Made by a program: the position numbers and the translations under genes
Shown here: in pieces, positions 1 to 11,300 of the stretch
Layout: each line of letters starts with the position of its first letter
Numbering within the stretch: position 1 is the stretch's first letter
The notes under the pieces: generated by a model
The model's input: only the letters and a program-made list of their open reading frames with translations
The model's database searches: none
Told to the model about the DNA's origin: nothing
Assembly: GCF_018143015.1 (NCBI RefSeq)
Contig: NC_054756.1
Coordinates: forward strand, 18,125,361-18,189,360
Reading direction: 5' to 3'
DNA: 64,000 nt
Origin: Lytechinus variegatus
Lineage: Eukaryota > Echinodermata > Echinoidea > Temnopleuroida > Toxopneustidae

Positions 1-34
1 AGTTTATATTTTATTGTTATTGTGTTGTCTACAG

Positions 35-106
35 GATATCTATTCTCATTTCATCGATTCTTTACAAATTGACTATGTTATCTATGAACAAATTTTTTAT
101 TGGTGA
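35..106 (+). CDS. possible last coding exon of a gene entering from the left (weak)
   Basis: A pyrimidine-rich stretch ending in CTACAG at position 34 is followed by 23 open codons and a TGA at 104-106. Overlapping AATAAA hexamers lie downstream at about 262-275. This is the layout of a terminal exon and 3' UTR, but the peptide (begins DIYSHFIDSL) is not one I recognise, and the signal is short enough to arise by chance. The rest of any such gene would lie left of the window. Confidence 0.18.
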   Translation, partial: DIYSHFIDSLQIDYVIYEQIFYW

Positions 107-270
107 TAATTCTGATTTTAATGTTATCGAATTCATTCATTACTTGTATCGAAACAAAGTTACATTTTTAACTTTTCTGTATATATTGTTATTTTATGTT
201 AACAGGACCATGCTGAAAAAGTCAATATGAGCTTGTTATCCTGTAAAAGGATATTTTGATAAATAAATAA

Positions 271-2220
271 ATAAATACTGATTCATACCAATATGATTGC
301 TTCATTCAACTCGACCCCCCCCCTTCCTTCAGAAATCATGCATCCGTTATTACTACAGTGGAAACAAATATGGGACCAAGTTTTTAGTACTTTGAATGGG
401 GAGGCAACCTTCGCCCCTGCCCACAACGGTGCATGCCTATAGTAACTATATGATCACACATTCAGGGGTTCCACTTTTGTATGTGCATGGAGGCTGTGCA
501 TGGCTTGGGGAAAGGGGATTGGTTCAAAATATAGAGATAATGTGGACGAAAATTATTTTTGAAAAAAAAATACTAAGTAGTATTTAAAGATATAATTTAC
601 AATAAATAATTATCAGTAAATGGAACTAATTCCTGATACGGAACGTAAAGTGGAGAATCTCACACTTAAGACACAAAGTGCTCTAATCAGATATTTCAAA
701 AGGACTCATAGATTTCAAATTGGCTGCCAGGATGGCAACCATCATAACAGGGTGTAGTCAAGAGTAAAGAGAACTAAACTTTAGCAAATTATTATTTTCG
801 TGACCATTATACCCAGGATCCTGAGCAAAGTGTATATAATTATTCACATTTTTCTGGGGTAATTGTTTATGATGTAATCGATGATGTTTTCACCGAATTA
901 ATCTATGTGTGCACCTTTATTGTCACTTTTCACTTTATCACATGGCCCTTGAATGTCAGTATTTACTCTACTATAAATGTTTTCGCTTTTAAAAAAAAAT
1001 GATAATGTTGATATTGTTCTGATCGATTTGACATAAATTTGCACCTGCGGAATTTAAATCAAGTTCTACGAGGTATTGGATAGAGCGCCCCTGCTCACGT
1101 TTGAGAGACATAGGGAATACAATTTTTTTGTACTCCTGAGACGCCCTCGAAATGCACCTCGAGCGGGCTTGTCAGGATAACGTACTAATACAGGGCAGGA
1201 GAGGTGGTCTTGCACAATTTCCTGAGAACTTTTCTTTCCTTTCTTTCTTTTACTTTTCGAACTGACATAATTTGAACAAAGAAATTATCATATTTTGGAA
1301 AAAAAGAAAAGCATATTTATAAAGCAACAATAGGAAAAACTGACTAGTTTGCCTATTCAAAATAACAACAACAACAAACTAATTCATGTTGATGGTGCAA
1401 GCTAGTGGTTATAAATATCGATACAGACCATCAGTAGGTTAAAAATTAAGTAGCGCAATGAACCTGCGACAGACTTGGTGCATGGGGCAGAATTTCTAAA
1501 AACCTGATCGTGCAAACTGCAAAGAGCAGTGAGCGAGCCGAAATTTCATACAGAAATCGATTATTTCAATAGATTTTGACGAGGTAAAAAAAATCATGCC
1601 CTTAATTTTGATATAGTTTTCTTTTTCAGGGTAAGGAGGGTAACTGCTGAAGTTCATTGTGATATAAGACATACAAATGAAATATGAATATAGGTTACGC
1701 TTGCCTAATGAATAGGCAAATATTGATTTGATTGTGATGTAATATGCATATCATTCTGTTAAAACACGAGGGAATATAATGGGCAAATCGACCATGAAAT
1801 TACTCTGAATCAATTTTCTGACAGTCACGTTTCGTTTTGTAGAACATAAATTGAAGGTCATGGATGATGGATAATTTCTGTTGAAAATATCGACTAAAGG
1901 TTTGTTCATCCTTTTAAAGTGTATTTTGTTCCACACGCAATTTACAATCTTACATCATGTACTATCAAGCGATACGTTAAGAAATACATGTAATAAAATG
2001 AAAGTGGAAGAAATTGATGATTAAGTTATATCCTTTATTAAATTTTCATGAAAGAGGTGCTGGCCTTGGCCTATTCTAGTTAATTTGAAAATAAAAGCCG
2101 AGAAACACGTAATTTGAATGAAGAGCTGATTTTACAGTTAATGCATGCATGGAAAATGAAAAATTCTGCATTCTGCTGATGAAAGAAAAAAAGGAATAAA
2201 GAAAGAAAGAAAGAAAGAAA

Positions 2221-2253
<33 letters not shown>

Positions 2254-2505
2254 GAAGAAAGAAAGGAAGGAAGGAAGAAGAAGAGAGAGAGAAGGGGGAC
2301 ATAAGGAAAAGTTAGTTGTGAAAGGGGTAAATGTCTTTATTAGATTAATTACCAAGGTCGATACAAGATCGAATTGTAACCACGTCAACGTTCGATCACT
2401 CCTCCCCTTTCTCAATGCTCATTGGCCAGATGCCGCTGCATAACTGACCAATGAGATTGGCTGACACTACACAATACGACAATCGTTGTTCATTTCAAGT
2501 TCTGC
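271..2505. other. intergenic DNA without a recognised gene
   Basis: AT-rich sequence with no exon I can support. It holds a short C run near 315, a CTTT-rich patch near 1230-1252 and the purine tract annotated separately. The small open frames here are short and have no recognisable motifs. Confidence 0.55.
2181..2296. repeat. GAAA/GGAA purine microsatellite
   Basis: About 115 bases almost purely purine on the + strand, mostly GAAA and GGAA units, ending in a GA-rich patch. The opposite-strand frame here (Leu/Phe/Ser-rich) is a low-complexity artefact. Confidence 0.9.
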
Positions 2506-2633
2506 AGAGCGTTTCATCAATATTTTTGTCCGACAAGTTGTCAGATCTGACATCTCTCCTTGATTCTAATTGGCTGAGAATCACTGTTACTATGGTAACT
2601 GTCGGATAAAACGGGACTTGACGATGAAACACT
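2506..2633. mobile_element. short MITE of the GCGTTTCATCAA family
   Basis: Begins GCGTTTCATCAATATTTTTG and ends with the approximate inverse (GATGAAAC). The interior words CCGACAAGTTGTCAGATCTG and GATT(C/T)TAATTGGCTGAG recur at 20614-20762, so these are two copies of one roughly 130-150 bp inverted-repeat element. No coding capacity. Confidence 0.6.
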
Positions 2634-2960
2634 TTCCAGATTTATTCTAAACAATGACGTTATCACAGCAACTGACTTCGCTACCAGCCTGTATATACAG
2701 CACCCACTTCATTTGCATTCTCGGAGATTTAAGGTTCGTATCTGTTATCATACAGTTCACGTGCACATCACATGCCTTTTAATTTTCTGTTGAATAAATC
2801 GAGAATAATAAACATGAGTCCATTGACCTAAAACATGGCTATATGAAAACATCAACAAGTAGATGTAGCAATTAAGTTTAGATTACTACTACAATCATTA
2901 ATATCATAATCAGTATCGTTTTATCATTTTGTCTAAGTTTGATAGAGGTATTAAGTTTGT

Positions 2961-3332
<372 letters not shown>

Positions 3333-3560
3333 TTAGTGATAACAGTAGTATATCAATATCGTTCTTTACTATTATTATGATCATTACGATTATTGATATT
3401 ATTCAAATCATGTTATCATTGGTATCTTTATTGCCATCTACTTGCTTGGAGATGGGAATGTAGGCTTTGGGCAAACATGAAACTTCGTTATAGTCCCCAA
3501 AATTAGATTTCCATTCCAAAATAGGTGCAAATTTTCGCGGCTCGCTTCGTTCGTTCTATA

Positions 3561-6500
3561 TAGTCAGGGGCCTTAGGCCTTAAATTTGAAGTTTTGGGGA
3601 CAGAGTTTACAAAAGCACCAAACTTTCCCTATGTCACTATAAGGTCAATAGCTTCATTTTTTCCCATTGAACATGGTGTTGAAAATTGCATCTTCATGCA
3701 AAAATATGCTAATTTATGCAAATTAGCAGTAATATGCATGAAGCCATATGCCATTAGGAATTAATTAATAAAAGTTTTTTTAAAAAAGATACCAAACTTT
3801 AGGAAAATCTCTATCAGGTCAATAGCTCTAATTTTTCCGACAGGACAAGGTGTTGAAAATTGCATCTTCATGCAAAAATATGCTAATTTATGTAAATTAG
3901 CAGTAATTTATGCATGAAGCCATATGCCAATAGGAATTAATTAATAAAAGTAAATAAATAGATACCAAATTTTAAGAAAGTCTCTTTTAGGTCAATAATT
4001 TTAAATTTCCTTATCAAACATGATATTGAAAATCATGTCTTTATGCAAAAATATCTTGATTTATGTAAATTAGCTGTTAATTTATGCATGAATAGTAGTA
4101 AAAAGGAATAAAAAGAAAACAAACTTAAAGAAAATCTCTATCAGATCGATAGATTTAATTTTCCCTATCAAACGTGCTATTGAAAATCCCGTCTTCATGC
4201 AAAATATGCTAATTTATGTAAATTAGCAATTATTTTATATGTATAAATTAGTCCCATTCCAGTGGGTATTAACAGTGGAAAAGGGGGCCAGAATTTTGAA
4301 GTACCTCTATCACTCAGTTCAAAAGCTTCAATTGTACCAGCAAAACATGCTATTGAAAATCCCGTTTCCAATCAAAAGTGTGTGATATTATGTAAATTAA
4401 CAATAATTTATGTATGAAACTGTATTCCATTGACTAATCATATATTACACAGAGCATAAAGCCGTATGCCAACCAGAACAGTGGCAAAAATCGGCGAGCC
4501 AGAGCGGCCAGAATCGAGTCGAAATTAGCCCGAATCCTCCGATTATCGCCAAATGACAACCTGAATAACGACCCGCCGAATCGAACGATTTTGCCCGAGT
4601 TTGCAGAGTACGCCACAGAATTTCCCGAAAATGTGCAAGATTCTTTCGAAATGGCCTATAATTTACCGATTCGGCAGCTTTTTGGATGCCATTTTTCTAA
4701 TTTCTGGCCAATTCGTCTCACTCGTCTATATTCTTCATTGTATCTAAGTAATGATTCGTACGATATTGGGGGGGGGCAATTAGAATCGGACTTTTAATTA
4801 CTCTACGACTGATACGAATAGGTCTTAGTCTTCCCAAAATACATGTACCTCTAAATGCCTCCCAAAATCCAACCGAATTCCATTGGAATACATCCCGAAT
4901 GTGGCCCTAATGGAACTTGTTGTGGTAACATTCGGGAATATTCTGGAGGGTATTCGGCTGGTTTTGAACATTTCAAAGTGAGATGAATTTTTCAGCGAAT
5001 GTTCCCGAATTTTCTTGCATTTACGAAGGCAAAACAGAATATTCCTGATTCTGAAACCACCAGAATAAGTGTATATGGATGGATTCGCAGCTGATTCGGT
5101 TCCGTTCTAACCCTAGCTTTAAGCAAAGGGTTACACCAAAACTAAATTCTCCCGAGCAAATTCGGATCAATTCTGCCCAAAATTGCCTTGATTCGGCACT
5201 TATTCGTCTCGGATTCGGGGAGCTCCCGGAATCGATTCGGAAGGATCCGGAACTATTCTGTTCTCCCTCCCCAACGGAAACATTATTTTGTGGAGAGATT
5301 CTGCTTGTCTTGAAAATTTTAAAACCAGCCGAATATCCTCCAAAATACTCCAGAATGTGGCCAAGACACGTTTTTTAGAGCCATATTTGGGATGTATTCG
5401 GATGGAATGGTTGAATTAATTTGGGGGAGGCATTTGGACAATTATTTTAGGAAGTCGATAGCTCTCATTCGGGACCTATTCCAGACAGATTCGACTCTGA
5501 TTCGGCCTAAAATTGATTGGGAGAATTTGGTCTTGGTGTTACCTTAGTTTTAGAGATAGAGATCAATTTATAAGCCAATAAAGAAAAATCACTGAAATTA
5601 TTCAGGTCACCTTCAATCAAGGGACGACAGAAAAAGAAGAAGGATCAGGTCTCTTTGCTCAAATCTTATGTGTCCCTGTTCTAAAAAAATGTACATAGTT
5701 GTCAGAGGGGCAGACATGGACAGCTTTTTTTGCCATGAGAACCATCCATATACCCTCCTATTTCTGACAGGGGAAAACTCTACTTGGGAAAAAAATCTGA
5801 TCTCTTGAATTGCTTTGAAAAGAAAGATGAAATGCTGTTTATCTTTTCCATATGATTTCGGTTTTTTTTTTTAATTGTGGAAGGGGTATGCACAGGATTT
5901 ATAATTTGCATAAATTTGCATTTTAAACATGATGCTCTCCTCTGGTCGCATGGAAAGTCACCATAATAAATGAATTGTGTAACAGTGTCTCATATGCATA
6001 GTGTTGTGCTTGTCCCTCTGTTTAAAACCTCAAAATAGGATAGCTGATGAGTTTTACACATATTTGCATAAACTTTGCATGAATTTGCATCAATTAAAAT
6101 TAAAAGTTGATTCTTATTCAGGAACTGTGCAGAAATAAATCTAGATTTGATGCCCCGTCAAACTAAATCCCAAATACCCCCCCCCCCAAAAAAAAGGGGG
6201 AAAAATAGGCTTCTATAGAAAAGTTTAGGTCTGTACTATACATATGCAGTAATTCACGGTGAATAGTTTGATTTTGCATAATCTTGCATAAATTAGCCCT
6301 ATGAAAAAGGAGTCCAGTCATTGATATCGAGGCATCCTATCAATAATTAATGCGTTTGGTACCAGTGACACATGTGGAAAAAATTGTGACTTTGACAATT
6401 CTATTTGTCGATATATGATAATACATGTGTTTTTACATGTGATTTGCATATAATTTGCATAAATTAACCTCAAAAATGATTCATACTCACCAATTTTATA

Positions 6501-6764
6501 AAAATCGACCTGCAGTTAAATGTTTAGCAAAAGAAGACCCAAATACACAAAAATTGGGCATTTGAAAATTATTTTTAGTTAGATATGGTGAATTATGAGT
6601 TTTTTGCATAAAATTTGCATAAATTAGCATTTTAAAATAGGGTGCCCTTCACCGATTTCGGGGCACCCTATCTAGAATTAATGCTTTTGATACCAGGGAC
6701 CCACATGCAAAAAATTGCGCTTTTGTAAATCCTGTCCCCAAAATTTTGCTAAGGCCCCTGACTA
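3561..6764. mobile_element. large foldback element with tandem-repeat arms
   Basis: Left end TAGTCAGGGGCCTTAG and the reverse complement of the right end match through GGGGACAG and TTTACAAAAGC, giving terminal inverted repeats of about 65 bp. The left arm (about 3616-4420) holds some five units of 155-175 bp, each with an ATGCAAAAATATGCTAATTT core; the right arm (about 5870-6740) holds related units (TTTGCATAAATTAGCATTTT) in the opposite orientation. A second inverted repeat sits in the centre. No transposase frame is visible, so it is non-autonomous. No clean target duplication is seen. Superfamily unassigned, though the CAGGGGC terminus is hAT-like. Confidence 0.6.
4443..5560. repeat. inner inverted repeat rich in CGAATY words
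   Basis: Sequence near 4805-4980 (GAATAGGT, AATGCCTCCC, ACATCCCGAATG, ATTCGGCTGGTTTT) recurs reverse-complemented near 5320-5500. The interior is dense in ATTCGG/CCGAAT. It lies between the tandem-repeat arms of the 3561-6764 element and looks like either its central domain or an independent foldback inserted there. Frames such as that at 5079-5378 are incidental. Confidence 0.5.
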
Positions 6765-7600
6765 ATATACATGTAGACTTTTTGGAAATTTTGCCCCATA
6801 AGCGCAATACTGTGTCTCATCAAAAGGTTATCATCATCACTATATTTTGTTGTTATTATCTATCATTATCACGATGGGTTCCTGATCATCATTATTCTTT
6901 TTTTTAAACAAGTAAACGATTAATTCTTATATTTGCAATTCTATATGTGGCAGAAGGGAGCAGACGCCTGATTAACTCTTGATTTCATTAATAACGAGAT
7001 GGTGTATAGCAGTAAATACGAGTTTTATTATATTCCTGGGAACAAACACGTTCTGAAACCATATAACCTTTAGTGGAAGAATTATGTTCAATTAACATGA
7101 TATTGAATATTAACCTTTCATTAAATGAACAAGGGGATACTTTATTTCTAGACTGATTGTAATAAAGCCACATGCGTACAATGTGAAATGTTATCGGATT
7201 TTTGCAATAATACCTTACCTTGATATTTATTAGAATAGTAGGCAAAACGTACACTACTATTTACTCTCATTGAATTAACATGACCAATGGAGCATTGCAC
7301 CGCTAATAATGGTTCATGATATGCTGTACAAGTTCGCAATGCCTTTCATGCACGATTTGTATCAGATCATGTAGCCTTTATCTTATAATGAGGCTCTCAT
7401 ATATATTTCTCTCTGTTTTTATTTGTTTATATTATGATTTTAACAAAAATTAATATTTGAGTTGCCCACTTTCATAGTTTCGAGTGCAGAACGTGTTGTT
7501 GCAATTATGCGTTCAAGTGATGCGTATAAGGCAAGGACAAATTGCAACACAATACTAATTGTAAGCTGAATTCTATTTCTCTTTCTTTATAATTAATCAA
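6765..7600. other. intergenic DNA without a recognised gene
   Basis: AT-rich, with no exon structure or repeat I recognise. Small open frames on the minus strand (around 6988-7339) have no recognisable domain. Confidence 0.5.
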
Positions 7601-7603
7601 TTT

Positions 7604-8057
7604 ATGTATTCATCTATTTCTTTCTCTCTCTCTCTCTTTCTTTCTATTTCTTTCTTTGATTCTTTCTTTTTTCTGCCTTTCTTTCTTGTTTCTTTCTTTC
7701 CATCTCTCTTCTTAACTTTCTTTCTATCTTTCTTTCCTTCATTTTTGACTTCTTTCTTACTTTGTTTCTTTCTTCCTTTTTCCATTCTTCTTTCTGTTTT
7801 TTTTTCTTTTATTCTTTTCTTCCTTTCTTCGGCTTTTTTCTAGTTTCTTCCTTTCCTCCGTTTTCTTGTTCTTTCTTTCTTGTTTTTTTTCTTCATTAAT
7901 TCTTTCCTCCTTTATCATTTCTTTCATCCTTTCCTCTTTTTTATTTCTTCCTTTGCTCAAATCTTCCTTTGCTCCTTTCTTCTTTCTTTTTCCTTCATGT
8001 TCACCTTTTCCGTCTATTCTTCCTCTCTTTCTCTCTTTTTTTTATCTAATCATCTTT
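7604..8057. repeat. CTTT/CTTC pyrimidine tract
   Basis: About 450 bases of nearly pure pyrimidine on the + strand, dominated by TTTC, CTTT and CTCT units. It explains every overlapping frame here (Phe/Ser/Leu-rich on +, Lys/Glu/Arg-rich on -). Confidence 0.9.
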
Positions 8058-8310
8058 TTCTCTATTTATGGCTAATGAAATCAAAGTTTAAACTCTAGTA
8101 CAGTGGATCAAAAATAAAAGTAATTATCTTAAAAATGTGTTGAATTTTGATTAGAGCTATATCAATTTGGTCCGATTAAAATATCTCGTATTAAATAGCA
8201 TCGCGAGGTTCACTCCCGACCCCTGGAATTCATTTATGTGTTCCTTGAAACGCACTTTCATGATGTTGGTATGTCAGTCGTATAATCACCATTTTGTCTG
8301 TCTCTTACAG

Positions 8311-11300
8311 ATGGGACTTCTAAAGAGATTAGTCTTTCCTTTTCTTATTCTTCTAGGAATTTCAGGTAGGCCTGAAACAAGATGATAACGAATATAATAA
8401 TGATAATAATAATAATATAATAGTAATAATAATAATGATAAAGATAACGTGCAGCATTTATTTAGTGTTTAAAACAACACGTTTAAACATAATGAATAAT
8501 GTAAAATATATGGATTTCCTTTGGCTATAAAGAAAGAACCAATTCTGAAACTCTGCATCTTTTATAGGCAAAGTTTTCCGGAATTGGATTTTGAAGAAAA
8601 AAAGCTCTGTATGCCTATCATTTGAATTCCCAAATCCAAAATTTAACTGCCAAAGTTTTCATCATATTAATAGTCTAGGCTGTCTATACCTTCAATAAAG
8701 TCAACTTTTTGAAAACGGTTCTCGGACACAAGGGCGGAAATCTCTCCCCGATGGTAGGGGGACTAGGGGCTGGAAACTTTGACAAGCAATTAAAAAAGGG
8801 TGTTCACCAAAAATTAAGGTCATCTCGTCCAAAATACATGTTTTATTTCGATTTTGAATGATGTATTTCTTTCAATCATAATAGACCCAAAATAGTAGGG
8901 GGCATTTGATATTCTGTCGCCCTATTACTTTGGGTAGGGGAGGGGCGCGCCCCCACTGCCCCCCCCCCACCTGGGATTTCCGCCCATGCTCGGACAATGT
9001 TCGACCCAGATGTTTATGGATTCCAAGAAAGACGATATAGATATTCAAATCTTCATATCATTTCATTCTTGTTGCTTTCTACAGCAACTCGTCTCTTAAT
9101 TTATACAAGGATTTTCTGGTTTTATAAACAAATGATACCTTGGTAATAGTTAGCTTATATTAATGTCATATGATTTATTGTAAGAGTTAATTTCTTTTTC
9201 CTTTACACTTTGCTTTTCTGCTGATAATTTAATTCTAATCAAAATTCACACTCTCTAATGTTTGAAATTCTGCCAGCAATTACTTTTGGGCAGGAAGAAG
9301 GTCTCGATCTGAGGCCACGTTGTTCATATCTGAAGCTCCCCTCATCTGGTGACGTCATCAAACTGGTAAAGAAGATCATACCGCCAGAGAACGTCATGAT
9401 TCTACCAAAAGGACAGCCTGGGGTGGCGAGAAATATCAAAGGAGTCAGACAGGAATACTGTACCTTACCTGGTAAGTCGTAAATAGACACTTGCTTTCAC
9501 TAGCGTACCTACGGGGGGAGGCAAGGGGGGCAGTCGCCCCCCCGACGAGTCACAACCCATGCAAAGGACGTATACCTGCCCCCCCCCCTGACGAGCTTGA
9601 AAACCTATTTTGCCCCCCCCCCCTTTTTTTTGCTTGTCAAATTTTTAGGCAACAAATTTTGAAATTGCCCCCACTGTGAAAAATCCTAGGTACGCCACTG
9701 CTTGCTTTCCTTGCTAGCATTTTCATCCGATCCCATTGCTGTTGTTGATTGTGTTGTTATTTTTGTTGCAGTGTGGCAGCCACAAGCTGCTGATTTTTAT
9801 ATTGTCTGTCCGAACCTATTGTTGTTTTTATTGTTGTTGCGGCGTGGCAGCCACCGACTTCCATGTCTTTGATTCATACTTCTACAGCATGTTTATCAGA
9901 ACCCTGCCAAAATGGAGGAACATGCACGGAGTTAAGGACTGGATTCCACTGCGAATGTGTGGACGGTTTCCACGGTGACCAGTGTGAAAAAGGTAATTTC
10001 TTTTGTTGTTGTAGTCTCGAATCATATGTGTTTTGCAAATGTCTATCATTTCTTTACCTAGAAATGCAGACAAATAGAAAGATAAGAAAATATTAAGATA
10101 AGAAAATATTTCATCTCGTTGCATTTTTTTTTCATTCATGTCACAAAACCAGTTATGAGACGTACAACATGTTTTGTAAAATCATCAAGGTCTGTACTAA
10201 AACTTTCAGTCGGTGAATGTCATGGTACACAATGCGAAGTACTATATTGACCTCATTTGACTATTTACTATTTAGTAATGCTATTCATTTTTGTTTATAG
10301 AATGTGTTTTAACCTTTACTGAAAGAAGTATATATCTTTAGCCCATCTATTTGACAGATATCATAATTACTTGCAAAGGTACCACTTCCCCATCCGGCAT
10401 ATGGCTGGCTAGTGGTATGATTTTATAACAGTAATTTCTCTGTAGGTGGGGCTGAAAATAATAGTATTGCAAGAACGATGACCGGAAATACGTCACCACC
10501 AACAACAGCAACAAACACAATAACATCAAGAGAACAAGCTACAACTTCTGGGACAGGACAACCTACGTCTGTTTCGCTGACATCTACACACGTTTCAACT
10601 CAAAGTGAGCTAGTGTCATTGTTAATTCCAGACATTTCCTTTCATTCCTATAAACTCTTTTACCACATTATGCGTTACCGTTTCATCTCATCACCCGTAT
10701 TTCTCTAAATCAGTATTTTTTATCGTTAATCTTCATGCTCTTGTTTGGCTGTCAAGCATTTGTAAAATAATATTGTAGCACTGGATAGTAAAGTTGACAT
10801 GATAGTAACTTCAATTTTATGCAGTCGGGTAAATGTGTGTATCATTTCTTCACCATTTTCAAGTCGATATCACCAACGCCTCAACTACCGAGGAATCAAC
10901 TACAAAAACAGGCCCACCGACAACAACAACAGCAGCCACACCAACAGAAGGAAAATCAATTACGCATACGACAATCTCAACAGAAGGAGAAGCGACTACA
11001 GAATTATTACAGACAACGACAACAGAAGAAGCAGCAACTACAAAATCATTTCAGACGACAATCATGACAACAGAAGAAGAGGAGGAGGAAGAAGAAGAAG
11101 AAGCGACTACAGAATCATTGCAGACAACGACAACGACAACAGAAGAAGCAGCAACTACAAAGTCATTACAGACGACAATCATGACAACAGAAGAAGAGGA
11201 GGAGGAGGAAGAAGAAGAAACGACTACAGAATCATTGCAGACAACAACAACAACCACGACAACAGAAGAAGAAACGGCTGTCCCCGCTACAACTCCTACG

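Noticed and set aside
7597-8098. Several Phe/Ser-rich or Lys/Glu-rich frames
   Set aside because: Products of the CTTT/CTTC pyrimidine tract on both strands.
9258-9276. The ATG at 9258 as the start of the exon 2 coding region
   Set aside because: A good acceptor (CTGCCAG) ends at 9276 and the phase matches the signal-peptide exon, so this ATG is intronic.
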